DNA of 48,071 nucleotides from Branchiostoma floridae (Eukaryota; Chordata; Leptocardii; Amphioxiformes; Branchiostomatidae), in assembly GCF_000003815.2 (NCBI RefSeq), contig NC_049981.1, positions 3,087,595-3,135,665 of the forward strand. Reading direction: 5' to 3'. Numbering within the stretch: the stretch's first letter is position 1; every line of letters starts with the position of its first letter. Below the pieces are notes generated by a model. It made no database searches. It saw only the letters and a list, made by a program, of their open reading frames with translations, and was not told the DNA's origin. This document shows, piece by piece, positions 9,640-20,479 of the stretch. The translations under genes and the position numbers were made by a program.

Positions 9640-10270
9640 AGGTTTCGCTCATCGCGAACCTGTAATGACGGAAAAGGGGGCGTTGTCAGCAGACAATACG
9701 GGAAAATGGAAAAGTAACACAGCTCAGGGATCCTCAGGGGACAGTGAACAATCAGGTTAGTATATATAGGTTCGTAGAGCTACAAAAAAGGCAGCTCGAG
9801 CTAGTATTAAGTGTCCAGGGCCTCTCTTTAGTATTTCCAATTCACGATTTTAATAAGTTCCCAACATTTTTTATTCCTTTTTTATTCCCTTGTTAGTGAT
9901 GTTCGTCGCCAGAAATGTTCAAATGTACGTCAATATTTGGGGAGGGACAGTGAACAATGAAAGTAGTATATTGATACAGAACACCGCATGGTATGAAGAA
10001 ATAAATAAAATGAAAGTGGGGTGAGGAAGCTTGCAGAATCATCTAGAGTAACCATGGTATGACCACTTCAGGTTGGTTCAGTACCACCGTGACGGTATTA
10101 TTTTCTGCTGGTAGAAAAGGGGCGTTTTCAGAAGACACTGTGGGGAAAACATTGAAAAGCTACACAGTTCAGTGCACAAGGAGGGCACAGGTGCAGCTGC
10201 AGTGTCTCTGTTTAGTACCCAATTAAAGGTCGTGTGTGTAACGGCAGGGTGTTTGGTCCCTAACCCAGAG
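9640..10270. repeat. two diverged repeat copies in SLC18-like first intron
   Basis: Segments at about 9655-9860 and 10085-10240 share GGGGCGTT.TCAG.AGACA, AAAAGC.ACACAG.TCAG and CTCTnTTTAGTA words in the same order. Part of the block also occurs at 9360-9400. An old local duplication or interspersed repeat with no coding content. Confidence 0.45.
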
Positions 10271-10283
10271 GTTTTGATCACTT

Positions 10284-10397
10284 AGATTCTATAATGAAGG
10301 CAACTTTATATTTTGACCAATTTCTTTTATACGCACGCTCGCATCGGTTTAGGCATTTCCATGGATGTCATCCATATAATAAAATCAGCATGGCCTT
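10284..10397. mobile_element. solo terminal end of MITE family 'CATCCATATAATCAAATCAACATGGCC'-type
   Basis: It contains TAATGAAGGCAACTTT, CGCACGCTCGCATC and GATGTCATCCATATAAT before CAGCATGGCCT. The same succession ends elements at 21969-22047, 29650-29736, 29927-30053 and 31640-31712. Confidence 0.55.
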
Positions 10398-11177
10398 AAA
10401 GTAATTACAAGCTTTCATTAGTTTGAGATAAGTTGGATTGGATAAATGGAACTCATACCATTATAAACGCGCGCTAATGAAGTCGTCCACTTTTCGACTA
10501 GGTACCATCTTTAAGCATCATCATCATTAAGCAATATATGAATAAGACCTCAAAGTCTTGAATAAAAACACTTAACATAATAAGCCTTGATTATCTGGCA
10601 AAGGTATGTATTCGTGGAACTCTAGGTGTATATACAGTTAAATCCTCGTATTTAGAAATACACACATACAGCACATGTTTGTACATCACGCCCTTTCTGT
10701 CATTTTCAAAATGGCGCCCAAATTTCATGGACTAGTGGTTACCCCATTTCAGTATCAACATCCCCCGAAATGCTGCGTTTCATATATCTTTAGTTGAGTT
10801 TGTTCGGTAGGAAAAAACAAACAACATCACAAATTTCATCACAGAGAAATTCCCGACTGCGAAAATACTGGATGATAGTGAGCTTCATTTGATACCTATC
10901 GTTGAGGCACAGATGAAAACACATTTTCGGGGACAAAAGTGACAACAAACTGTATCCACAGTACCTGCCCATTCAACGAATCTTTCAAAAAATTATTCCT
11001 TGTGACTTTCCTCACATATGACTAATTCCTTGTTAAAAAGATTTTTTTGAATAAGCAAAATATAATGTTTTTGCACATTAATACAACACACGGCGGTAAA
11101 AAAAAACTGAAAAGGGATTGGTATTAGACTACTCGAACTCCTACCAACTCGCCCAGGGGCAAATTTGTTACTCCAGA
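10398..11177. other. SLC18-like first intron, no gene seen
   Basis: AT-rich intron sequence. The piece at 10530-10625 (AAGTCTTGAATAAA, GGCAAAGGTATGT, TTCGTGGAAC) is repeated at 14800-14875 in DDAH intron 1, so it is an interspersed repeat. No coding signal. Confidence 0.4.
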
Positions 11178-11202
11178 CAAGGACGTTACATCAACGTCCT
11201 TG
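11178..11202. other. perfect 10-bp hairpin in the intergenic region
   Basis: CAAGGACGTT, five-base loop, AACGTCCTTG. It is flanked on both sides by CTCCAG. It lies about 550 bp upstream of the DDAH start codon. Function unknown. Confidence 0.5.
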
Positions 11203-11355
11203 CTCCAGAAAGGTCAGACTTGAAACAGCAAACAAATCAAAAATATTTCGTTAAGAAAGTCAAAGGAGTTGACGCAACTATGTAACAAGCATGCTGTGCA
11301 TCGTGATTTTACGTAAACCTGAGTAGAATGCGAAAAAGATATTTTTGATACTAAC

Positions 11356-11460
11356 CCATTTGTGAAGGCTGTTGCTGGAAGAAAGTGGGGTGGAACGGTG
11401 GGAAAGTGGGCGGAGGCCTGACCGCAGCACTTAGGACTATAAAAGTAACCGTCCGACAAT
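11356..11460 (-). other. SLC18A-like: candidate 5' exon of the SLC18-like gene
   Basis: On the minus strand an ATGG lies directly before a GTTAGT donor (11355). Joining it to the TM1 exon at 9345 would give ATG-GTG-ACA, i.e. MVTLANMLRK, in the required phase. The upstream limit is a guess near the TATA/GC-rich stretch. This is inference from phase and a single donor; no transcript evidence is available. The overlapping 81-residue open frame is not supported as protein. Confidence 0.3.
11405..11445 (+). promoter_or_regulatory. GC-box and TATA-like element upstream of DDAH
   Basis: GTGGGCGGAGG (a GGGCGG GC box) at about 11406-11416 is followed by TATAAAAG at 11438-11445, plus strand, about 290 bp before the DDAH ATG. 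It lies between the two divergent genes and could serve DDAH. Position and composition are suggestive only. Confidence 0.35.
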
Positions 11461-11735
11461 CGCTCGGGTCACGAAACTTTTATGCATAATCATGCAAGTA
11501 GTACACTAGTTTTCATCTCAAATCATTTTCATATCAGTTCTTATCGATTAAAGGGAATGCACGGTCAATCTAAAAACACGCTTTGGTGGTCCAATCATTT
11601 TGGCGCCCTTGTTGAGTCCCTGACTAGACTATGACTGCACACTCGGAGTGATACACTGGAATGAGACCGTAAACAAGAAATGAGACCGTAGCGTCAGTCG
11701 CTGTCTAGAATTCAGCTGCGTATAGACCAGCAAGC

Positions 11736-12038
11736 ATGTCCACGGCAAAATTTACACGGGCCATCGTGCGCCAGATTCCCCACTCCATTCGGGAACATTC
11801 TGAAAGCTACGAGGATCGTGAAGACATTGGCCTTTTTAAACATGAGCTCATCGACGTTGAGAAAGCACGTCAGGAGCACGCAGTGTATGCGCAGACCCTA
11901 AGGGAGCTTGGACTGGATGTTATCGTGATGCCAGCAGACGAGTCCCTACCCGACTGTCCCTTCGTGGAGGACATCTGTGTGATAGTCGGAAAAAGGGCAT
12001 TGCTGACCCGACCGCTGACTGAAAACCGGCGACTGGAG
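11736..12038 (+). CDS. DDAH: DDAH exon 1
   Basis: Encodes residues 1-101, MSTAKFTRAIVRQIPHSIRE to ENRRLE. Donor is GAG|GTACGG, phase 0. It carries the PDCPFVED substrate-binding segment, numbered as in human DDAH1. Reading through the donor would add 17 residues and a stop. Confidence 0.95.
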
Positions 12039-12726
12039 GTACGGGTTCATGGCAAGCTATCGTTCTCTCTAGCAATTCCATTTTACTTTTAAATTAGTAC
12101 TATGATGTAGTCTAACGTTCCATTTATTTTGCTTTATTTAGTTCCAGGATAGAGATAAGTGGCAAAACGAAGAGAGAGCGAGAAAAAAAACATTTTTCAG
12201 GCTAACGTGAGGAATTACGATTTAAAAGCTCTCACAACTATTGTGTCATTTGCGTAAAGAACAAATCCGTTTACTTTGGTGGGATAGTGTTATTTGTAAA
12301 TGAAAGAAGGTCGCGTCAGAAGACGCTAGAAAGTGGGATCAAATTAAAATGGACAAGTAGAGCAGAAAAATATCAAAAGAGCACATTAAAGTTAGCTTTT
12401 TCACACCAAAGATTAATGTTAAGTTAAGGGTCGCCCTTTCAATTCCCCCAGACAAGTCAACTGCTTGTGGCGCAAAAACAATTGTAATCTGGGACTTAAA
12501 ATTTAAAGTCACAGATTTAAAAGTCCCAGATTTGCTAAAAAGCAGTTACTCAAGCAACCTTGTTGTCTAATCTTCATCGACAAGTTTCTGCGACACGCCC
12601 TCTGAGTCAATTCTTTCAAATGCAAAGTAGCCATCTATCACTGATCTGGTGGCACGGGAGGGACAGTGGGAATATTTCACACCCATTGTCTTTTGGTCAT
12701 ATTTTAATCCATACATGGCCATGGGT

Positions 12727-12789
<63 letters not shown>

Positions 12790-15700
12790 GCGTCTCTTCT
12801 TCTTTCTCTTCTCCTGCCAAATCTTCAAATAGATTTAACTTTTTTTCTAATGTTGTTTACTAAATGACATGAAATGAAATTTGGCATGGAGGTAGAATTA
12901 GCAAATATCCAAATATCCCTAAACCAAGGAGGTTAAAAAATCACAGGCTCCTTTTGTTTTTTTTAACCTTCTTGCCTAAACATATTTTTTCTTCACTATA
13001 TATAGAGGTATCATAAATTACTTTATTTTGTTTTTCTTTTAATCTTTTGGCAAAATATATAAGTTTTGGGCTCATGTGCTTTGGTATGACAACCTTACGA
13101 CTTGATAATTGGTGCAAAATAGACAAAATATTGCCTTGATACTGTTGAAGGCATGTTGGCGTCACTGTTGTTACACTGTTGTGTCACTGTTGGGGGCAAG
13201 GACCCTGTTGGGGGTAAGGGGAAAGAGCGGTATATGTACCCGTATATGTACACCAGTACATCCCCTTGTGCGGCCCCACCAATCCAACATGCACCGAGAA
13301 GTCGCGCCTCCTGGCGTAATGCTCTGGAATCCCAGATTTACACATGCTTGGAGTATACAAACTGTCGAATATTTACCTTCGCCGAGAAGGTTATATTTTC
13401 GGTTATGGCCTCATGTTGTGTCCCTATATGTAGGTCAACAGCATATAACTCGAGAAGCTGTGTATGGATTTTAATGATATTTGGTATCTGAGTAGCGGTT
13501 GCGGAAAGGAAGGCCATGTTCGAAAATGGTTGGCGTAGCCTTTTCCCGTCAGGACGGTTGCGAGCCGAATGTGTGCGTCCGCTTTCTCGTAAACAGTATA
13601 ACTCGAGAACCCTTGAATGGATCCTGAAAATATTTGGCAGGTGGGTAGGGGTCAGGAAAACGAAGGTCAACCCTAAGGTACTGCAGCAAAACTTTTAATT
13701 TTGACATCTCGTGTTCTGGACATGCTGTGGTCATAATATTTGAGTGGTAGACAGCCCTTGGGGCAGAGAGTAAGTGTTGTGAGTTTGGATCCCCTAGCGG
13801 CTTTTTTGTAACTGCAGGCACCAATTTCCTTTCAAACTTTGGAGGAGAATAACTCGAGAACGCGTCGACGGATCATCATGATTTTTGGTATGTAGATAGA
13901 ATGAATGATAACTTACATAACGTAATACTTATTATGCAAATCAACAGCTAATTTGCATAATAAATGAGGAAAATTCATAAAACCATGCCATTAGCATATG
14001 ACTCATGAAGCTGTACATAGATTTTCATTATGTTTGGTATTTGAGTAGTAGTTGCAAAAATGAAGGTTGAGTTTGAAAAAGGTTAGTAAAAAAGCAATAA
14101 TATTTGATAGGTAGGTAGGGCTTAGTGAGTNNNNNNNNNNNNNNNNNNNNNNNNNNNNNNNNNNNNNNNNNNNNNNNNNNNNNNNNNNNNNNNNNNNNNN
14201 NNNNNNNNNNNNNNNNNNNNNNNNNNNNNNCTACCTACCTAGCGGCTTCCTAAGGTACTGCAGCAAAACTTCAATTTTTGACATCTTGTGTTCTGAACAT
14301 GCTGTGGCTGTGACTTTTGAGTGGTAGATAGCCTAACTGATTAACTACAATGTAGTACTAATTATGCAAATCAACAGCTAATTTGCAAACGTAATGAGGA
14401 AAGTTCGTAAATCCACTGAATTCCATGATAGGACTTTCAAACTTGTCACATATGTAGCTGAGAAAGAGAAAGTCCAATACATATTAATTATGCAAATGAT
14501 GACCTCATTTACATAATTAATGAGAAAACATGAACATGTTGACGGATCATCATGATTTTTGGTATGTAGATAGCCTAAGTGAAGACTTACATATAGTGGG
14601 ATGCTTATTACTAGTAAGTAAATTAACAGCAAATTTACATGATTAATGAGGAAAGTTTACAAATCCACTGCATTCCATGATAGGACTTTCAAACTTATGT
14701 AACTGAGAAAAAGAAGTGCATGTTTTTGGTAGCGTTTGTGGGTTTGTGGGGAACACATGTTCATGCAGTCGTTTGCTATTGGGGTAGGTACTCTTTAGTA
14801 ATACATGAACAAGACCTTAAAGTCTTGAATAAAGGCATGATTATTTGGCGAAGGAATGTGTTCGTGGAACCCTAGTATCAATAAAGACGCCAGATTGTTA
14901 GAGAATGAAGTTGACGGTAGCGAAAACCGTTTGGGTGATATGCGTCATTAAAGTTGACGTTGTCCGTATTGGTATTTTTTTCTTCTTTTTCCCATTTAAA
15001 GGCCGATGCCGTGGAGAAGGTCTTGGTTGACCTTGGCTTGGAGGTACACAAGATTGACGATGATGAAGCCATATTAGAAGGTGGTAACCTTTTCTTCACT
15101 GGTAAGTTACTGAGTCTATGTATACAGAGAGTTTATTTTGCAAAATCATGCCCGAAGGCTTATTGCACGTACAGTCTCAAAGTAAGATTAGTCTATCTAT
15201 CTATCTAATCTACTATAAGGTGCTAAGTTTACTATTGTAGGGTTTCATTTCTTCTTTGAAGGCAGTGGTTAATGAATTATCCCACTTTCTGCAAAATAAG
15301 TGGGTTTGGTGATTTGAGTAAAAATGTAGTCTTATGCTGATCTCTCAAATGGTTAAGGCTTGGAGAATTTGAGGCAACATTTTGATATAATCTGTTTCTT
15401 TCGGCCTCGTAGTGAGGGCACTGACTAATGAAGTGCGTTTCATTTTCCACTGCATTCATTGGGCAATATTTACATAATAGGTGGACAGGTAGCTTTCTAT
15501 ATATGAAAAACCTTTACACTTGGGAACGATTCTATAACTATCGACACCTATGATGCAATGTGGACCAGTCAGAATTGCCCTGAGAAAGGTGACAGACGGT
15601 CACCCAAACGTAGGTTGAATAAAACACTTATTTGTAAACAAAGAGTGTTGTTATTCAGTGACTTACCAACCCGGCGAAACTATTTACGGATGTTCCTGAA

Positions 15701-17924
15701 TCTATTTGTAGTTTTATCATCACGGTGCCAATAAAATACTGACTATAAGACGGCCTTCAGGTGTTCACCTTTCTTGCCCCGTGCATGATACTCACAAAGA
15801 TATTTTAACGCAAAAATACACTGCCATAGATTTGACTGAGCTTTTGTACATATATACTCTTCAAAATACAATGTTGAATTCTAAATATGATTGTTTTAAA
15901 TCTTTATAACATCCTAATGCTCACATCTCAAAATTTGTGTAGTTGGTACCTTACCATTATTTTTCCTGGTCATTTTCCAGACCTGACTTTTACCATTAGC
16001 TGTTCATAAACCTGTACTTGCTTTTATCAATGTACAAAACACAACAACAAAATACACACACACTAGCATTTCAAATTTCATGTGCATAAATATACAATTG
16101 TTGCAGGTTCGTTACAAGTTTTTGGACCGTAAACAGTTTCTCAATTTATGAGCGCCGCCAAATTGACTTTTGCCCTCTGGGTAAATTTTGGTATTTAGAC
16201 TGCCTAGTCTTAATAATGGGAGACATGGCAGAAAGAGGCTGTCAAAAATCANNNNNNNNNNNNNNNNNNNNNNNNNNNNNNNNNNNNNNNNNNNNNNNNN
16301 NNNNNNNNNNNNNNNNNNNNNNNNNNNNNNNNNNNNNNNNNNNNNNNNNNNAAAACTCACATTGGCATGGTTGTCCGGACTCTAAAGAGTAATTTGACGA
16401 CGAAAAAGGAAAAGAAAATTACGACGGAGTTTTGTTATACGCCATCAAAACATAGGTGGTGACCTTTTTACCCCTTTTCACTGCCTAAAAACAACACCAA
16501 AACACCTAACTTCTAAGGCCTACTGCAACCACAAATATCACAAAAAATCTGTTTTTTTTAACACAATATAGAGGCTACAACCCTTATCTATAATATGCAA
16601 CTCCAAAATCTAAGCATAACCCAAGAAAAAAAATTCTACAGGCACTTTGGCCAAGGGTGCCTAATCATTTTGAGTAGGCTGAAAGTGTGTCATCTGCGCC
16701 TGTCCGGAAATACTGAAATTTGCCCCTCATGGATCGACCATCTTGTTCTTCTTTTAGGACAAGAGTTCTTTGTGGGCTTGTCAAGGTGCTCCAATCTTAG
16801 GGGTGCGGAGATCCTGTCAAGTACCTTTCCGGAGTATCCCGTGCACACCATTCCACTGGAACCCCCTGAATGTCATCTGAAGGGAGTGGCGTGCATGGCA
16901 GCACCTGGAGTCATCGCCGTAGCTGAGAGCAAGTGGGGGATTCCCGCCTGGAAGGTTTGTAATTTAAAGCTTATATCCAAACAGATATTCCGTTTGGTTT
17001 GGTTTGGTTTGGTTTGATACAGATCTCCATTAGTGACTGATGAGTCAATATTCTTCCTGGTGATTTGTAGAGAATCACGCACACCGCACCATCACACGTG
17101 TTGGTATTCTTTAAGTTCAAGGTGCGTGGGGCGTGGCTCTCACCAAACACGGGACCTCCGTTTAACGTCCTACTGTACTCTAGAGTATAGTACAGGCTCT
17201 AACACTGCAATGCCCCTTAGTCGCAATGCGAAGTAAAACCAGTCATTCTCGCCATGAGGATGGTGATCAGGAGCTCACCGAACTTCGGCCTTCGAAAATA
17301 TATTTCCGCAATCACCTACCAACCTGAAGGATCCCTGTTGACGGATTGTGAAAATGTACCCTTTGAACACTTAGCTGGACAAGCTATGAATAGACGGCTG
17401 TGGACTGCTAGAATTAAAAAGATGATGTGACTTTATATCATAGTTTATAGACATATCTCAAGGGTCTGTAAAACGGAAAACATGCACACATACCATCCTG
17501 ATGAATTTATTCGTTGATTCTTGACACATTGTGAGGCATGACCAAAGTTTCACATCGTCTGTCAAGTTCGTCATTGCAATTCTGGCCAGTTCTGTTGATC
17601 ACTCCAAGAAGCGATCAGATGCTGTCCTAAACAGGTGCGGTCCCAAACGCTACGTATTTACGCATCAACAAAGACGAGTGATTGACGTGAGTGTTTACAA
17701 TGTGGTTGCTTTGCTGTTTACATTAAAACACTTGATTGTTATGCAGTGATACCTACTTAAAGAAACTTAACGGATAATTTCAGGCTATCCGGGAAAAGGC
17801 AAAGTTCCCTTATGAGCCCCTCTGGGTACCAGACGCTGAACTCTACGAGTCTACCTGTGACGTCATATACTTCAACGGAAACCTCCTCCACTGCACCTCG
17901 GGAAGAAAGGAGGAGACTGTGAAG
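11736..17924 (+). CDS. DDAH: dimethylarginine dimethylaminohydrolase, exons 1-4 (C-terminus not found)
   Basis: DDAH hydrolyses asymmetric dimethylarginine and monomethylarginine to citrulline plus methylamines, relieving inhibition of nitric oxide synthase; cytosolic. Exons 11736-12038, 15002-15101, 16758-16954 and 17784-17924 join in frame to 247 residues. Visible family signatures are MPADESLPDCPFVEDI (substrate and catalytic-region acidic residues E78, D79), LTRPL, ILEGGN (E127), EFFVGLS, the LRGAEIL arginine, and the catalytic His in ECHLKGVACMA (about residue 174). Vertebrate DDAHs are about 285 residues, so roughly 35-40 C-terminal residues with the nucleophilic Cys (TCxS motif) are missing. 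The missing exon may lie in the N run at 18365-18524 or further right. The start is the first ATG, and N-terminal length agrees with the family. Confidence 0.93.
12390..12465. repeat. interspersed repeat shared with 8800-8880
   Basis: AGCTTTTTC.CACC.AAGATT.ATGT and CCTTTCAATTCC occur in the same order at 8818-8875 and here. A small old repeat; nothing else is recognisable between exon 1 and the TA tract at 12729. Confidence 0.4.
12729..12786. repeat. (AT)n microsatellite
   Basis: About 29 AT dinucleotides. It abuts a Helitron-like fragment, as the AT tract at 2418 lies near HLE1. Confidence 0.95.
12787..12935 (+). mobile_element. Helitron-like fragment in opposite orientation
   Basis: It reads CTCTTCTCCTGCCAAATCTTC and, further on, GAAATTTGGCATGGAGGTAG. 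This is the reverse complement of the tail module of HLE1-3 (GATTTGACAGGAGAAGAG, CCAAATTTC). The internal repeats and the CTAG/hairpin end are absent, so it is truncated. Confidence 0.6.
13372..14705. repeat. interspersed repeat with internal degenerate tandem units
   Basis: AACTCGAGAA starts units at about 13446, 13600 and 13851, each followed by a TTTGGTATnTGnGTAG-like word. A larger block (CTAAGGTACTGCAGCAAAAC to GAGTGGTAGA) at 13672-13756 recurs at 14254-14334. CAAATCAACAGCTAATTTGCA recurs at 13937 and 14365. The N run 14131-14230 lies inside, so unit number may be wrong. ORFs on both strands here are repeat-derived. Confidence 0.6.
14131..14230. other. assembly gap, 100 N
   Basis: A run of exactly 100 N inside a repeated region, probably of arbitrary size. 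Confidence 0.98.
15002..15101 (+). CDS. DDAH: DDAH exon 2
   Basis: Acceptor ATTTAAAG, donor G|GTAAGT. The 100-nt exon encodes ADAVEKVLVDLGLEVHKIDD and then ILEGGNLFFTG (residues 102-135). It carries the (D/E)GG(D/N) motif, whose acidic residue takes part in substrate binding and catalysis in the family. Confidence 0.93.
15277..15545 (-). mobile_element. LINE ORF2 C-terminal remnant
   Basis: On the minus strand it reads LLCKYCPMNAVENETHFISQ then CPHYEAERNRL. This C..C...(E)NE.HF...CP.Y pattern is the usual C-terminal zinc-finger-like end of CR1/L2-type non-LTR reverse transcriptase ORFs. It is inserted in DDAH intron 2, antisense to the gene, and heavily truncated. Confidence 0.6.
15600..16251. 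other. DDAH intron 2, nothing recognised
   Basis: AT-rich intron. No repeat family or coding signal was recognised before the N run at 16252. Confidence 0.4.
16252..16351. other. assembly gap, 100 N
   Basis: A run of 100 N in DDAH intron 2. Open frames spanning it are artefacts. Confidence 0.98.
16758..16954 (+). CDS. DDAH: DDAH exon 3
   Basis: Acceptor TTTTAG, donor AAG|GTTTGT. Encodes residues 135-200, from GQEFFVGLSRCSNLRGAEIL to SKWGIPAWK. It contains the substrate-guanidine Arg region (LRGAE) and the catalytic His in CHLKG. Confidence 0.95.
16993..17018. repeat. short (GGTTT)n tract
   Basis: Four GGTTT units just after DDAH exon 3; a minor pentanucleotide repeat. Confidence 0.7.
17784..17924 (+). 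CDS. DDAH: DDAH exon 4
   Basis: Acceptor AATTTCAG, donor AAG|GTAACA, phase 0. Encodes residues 201-247, AIREKAKFPYEPLWVPDAEL to RKEETVK. It corresponds to the family segment with YxxLxVPDxxAxxxxYxN and the LLH loop. Confidence 0.92.
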
Positions 17925-18045
17925 GTAACATCGACTATCATAATTTTTTTTTCTATTTTGCTTTTTGTACAGACTGGGACAATGTGGCACTGTACTCAAG
18001 TTTTGTAACTTATATTAACAGTGCCACATACACGGTACAGACAGA

Positions 18046-18197
18046 AGGTACCCATTTTTACACCTGGGTGAAGTGAGGAAGGTCGTGTAAAGTTCCTTTC
18101 CCAAGGGCACAACGTCGGGGCGGGGCACGGTGGGGATCGAACTCAAGACCTCTAGGTTCCGAGCCGAACGCTCTACCAGTTACGCCACGCCCGACGC
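18046..18197 (-). mobile_element. tRNA-derived SINE, copy 2
   Basis: The minus strand carries a consensus A box (TGGCGTAACTGG, 18176-18187) and B box (GTTCGATCC, 18134-18142) at tRNA-like spacing, followed by the CCTTGGGAAAGG-type block shared with 7543-7690. The 5' half folds like a tRNA; the tail is SINE-specific. Confidence 0.8.
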
Positions 18198-18364
18198 CAC
18201 ATAATTCCACCAGGTGTCATAATACCGCCACCTCAAAAAAAAACGTTAGCATAGAGATCTTCCCAAGATTCTCTTGAACACCGAATGTTCAATGCCTTAA
18301 ATGTAATACAATTCAGATATTTAGGTGTTGAAGACAATTTTAAGAAGGCCTCTATAACAACGTT

Positions 18365-18524
18365 NNNNNNNNNNNNNNNNNNNNNNNNNNNNNNNNNNNN
18401 NNNNNNNNNNNNNNNNNNNNNNNNNNNNNNNNNNNNNNNNNNNNNNNNNNNNNNNNNNNNNNNNNNNNNNNNNNNNNNNNNNNNNNNNNNNNNNNNNNNN
18501 NNNNNNNNNNNNNNNNNNNNNNNN
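18365..18524. other. assembly gap, 160 N
   Basis: A run of 160 N downstream of DDAH exon 4. If sized from read pairs it could hide the final DDAH exon, which needs only about 115 nt of coding sequence. Confidence 0.98.
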
Positions 18525-18659
18525 GCAGACGGGTCCATTCCGTGAACAAGGCTGACGGAGTCCCAATCAGACTTGGTGTTGGTTATTAGGTAATGTTAAG
18601 TTATTTCACAATGTAAGAATTTGCCAACTGAAAGCACACATTCCCTGTTAATGGCAATT

Positions 18660-18881
18660 ACAAAGTGTAGTTAGATTTTTGTGTGATACCTTTAGGTACC
18701 ATAGGAATTTTTATCTAACAAAATCAATTACGTAATATATCGTCATTGTGATGTACAATTTTAAGAATTGTAAAACTTAACGAGCACATCATGATCACCA
18801 CCTTCAAATTTTGTGATCGTACACCAAGCCAATTTGAAATCATGAAGCCTGGCCGAATGGGCCCAGTCTGGATACGGTTAA
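18660..18881 (-). mobile_element. diverged relative of the piggyBac-type MITE at 7030
   Basis: The minus strand reads TTAACCGTATCCAGACTGGG, then TGTACGATCAC, TGCTCGT.AAGTTTTA and AATTGATTTT in the same order as 7030-7230. One TTAA end (18878-18881) is intact; the other end is not recognisable. Confidence 0.65.
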
Positions 18882-19671
18882 GTAAAGCACTTGCAATCTA
18901 CTTACAATCCTTTCAGGTGAAATTTAAAAAAAAATAGCGGAATCCATAGGATTGGCTATTTTATTCATACAATTCCTGGTGACGGTGTTACTATTTACGT
19001 AGTTTGAAATAAAAACTTTTCCATTGAAGCTGTTTCAATTTGTGTAATTGGCAGTGAACGTTATGTTATTCACGCCGTTGGTACTTCAAGCTGTACGAAA
19101 CTATTAACATACATTCTCATAATTCCACCATTTCTGGTGGTATGTAGAAATGGTGACACATATTATGAAGACTGAGGCAGCAAAAACAATACCTCCATTC
19201 ACAAATGTCACTAATTTAATATAACATTAATAAATGTCTTGTGACTTTTCTAACTCACTACATGCAATATATAAGTTATGTCCTATTGAATTGCCTGGTT
19301 GAGGTCCAAGTATATCACAGCTAGCTAATATATATAATATATACATATTGTATACTTTAAGACAGAGCTAATCATGATTGTAGAATTTATCACAGAGCTA
19401 ATAAATGGGACCCTTTGTCTTCCAGAGAAAGAAGTTGAACCCGGTCGGTTATAGATTCATGTCAACATCAATAGAAATATTGTTATCCGTTGTTTGCTCT
19501 TTTCACGATACGTCCCTGCAGACGGGAATTTGCAATATGCTTATTTAATATTCCAGTCATGTTCACTGTACTTCCTGTGATACTGTCTGGGGAAATGTGA
19601 AATTAGTTTAGGCACAAATTGAGACTTCAGTGTGTGAATGCGACCGAGCCAAAGCCATAATGTGTGGCACC

Positions 19672-20062
19672 TAGGGGTACCGGTACGATGTACCCGTAAA
19701 AAAAACCTTTTTTTTTTCTTGTTGGACCGGACCTGGAAAAAATCAGTGAACCGGATTTCAAAGTATAAAATGACCAGGTTATATCGGCAGGAGTTAACAC
19801 GTTTTCAGGCGCCTACCAGTTCAAGAAAACTTTAAAAAATAACGAAGTAGAGCAGAGTTTATAATCATTTCTACCAAGTTTCCACAATCAAATTTAAAGA
19901 GTTTAAAACTCTGAAGACAGGATCTTAAAACGCCAGTTGTAGTCAGATACTCCACTAAATAGAGTCCCTTGAAGCAAATTGTTTCAAGTATCGCCCATTC
20001 ACAAGTTTTCACCAACCATTAGGTTCTGGACCGACCGAAACCTGGGTCTGAACCGTAACAGC
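19672..20062. mobile_element. hAT-type MITE, diverged copy 1
   Basis: The left end TAGGGGTACCGGTACG resembles the TAGGGCTGGGTACCGGTAC end of the intact copy at 32155. Internal words TTGGACCGGACCTG, AGTAGAGCAGAGTTTATA, CTACCAAGTTTCCAC and AAAACGCCAGTTGTAGTC follow in family order. The right end is eroded. Confidence 0.65.
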
Positions 20063-20479
20063 ACGTGAATTCTATGGAGGCACAACGATATAAAAGATAT
20101 CGAAACTGGAACATCTTCTGCAGTACCCTACATACATGTACAAACAACTTCACAAAACATTAACCTTCTAAGCGAAGGTATACGTAATAATAAAGGTTTA
20201 ATGCCCCGCCCCGAGGTGTATATGATGAGATAATCCCTGGTCAGGTGCGATAACCACCGAATAAACCACCATATCTACAACATAGGCAATGCAATATTGT
20301 CTGCACTGCGACATTACTGTACATGTACTATAGCACAATAAAGTAAAAATGTGAAAATTGCCCCACTGGCAATTCTCCAACACCGATCGATTTTGTATTA
20401 GGCACTCCATGCTTTCATCCCGTGTAAAAATACACGTTCCCAATGAGGTATGACACCGCGCTAGTTCACGCATTATTGG

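Noticed and set aside
11214-11459. 81-residue minus-strand protein upstream of DDAH
   Set aside because: No family signature; the region is better read as promoter and a possible untranslated exon.
18046-18197. Functional tRNA gene
   Set aside because: A and B boxes are good, but no closed acceptor stem is evident and a SINE-type tail shared with 7543-7690 follows.
18525-18545. Frame reading ADGSIP then stop just after the 160-N gap, reminiscent of the xDGxxTCxS end of DDAH
   Set aside because: There is no Thr-Cys-x-Ser in any frame and the frame stops at once; similarity is three residues only.
16112-18566. ORFs containing long X stretches
   Set aside because: They run through N gaps and have no coding evidence.
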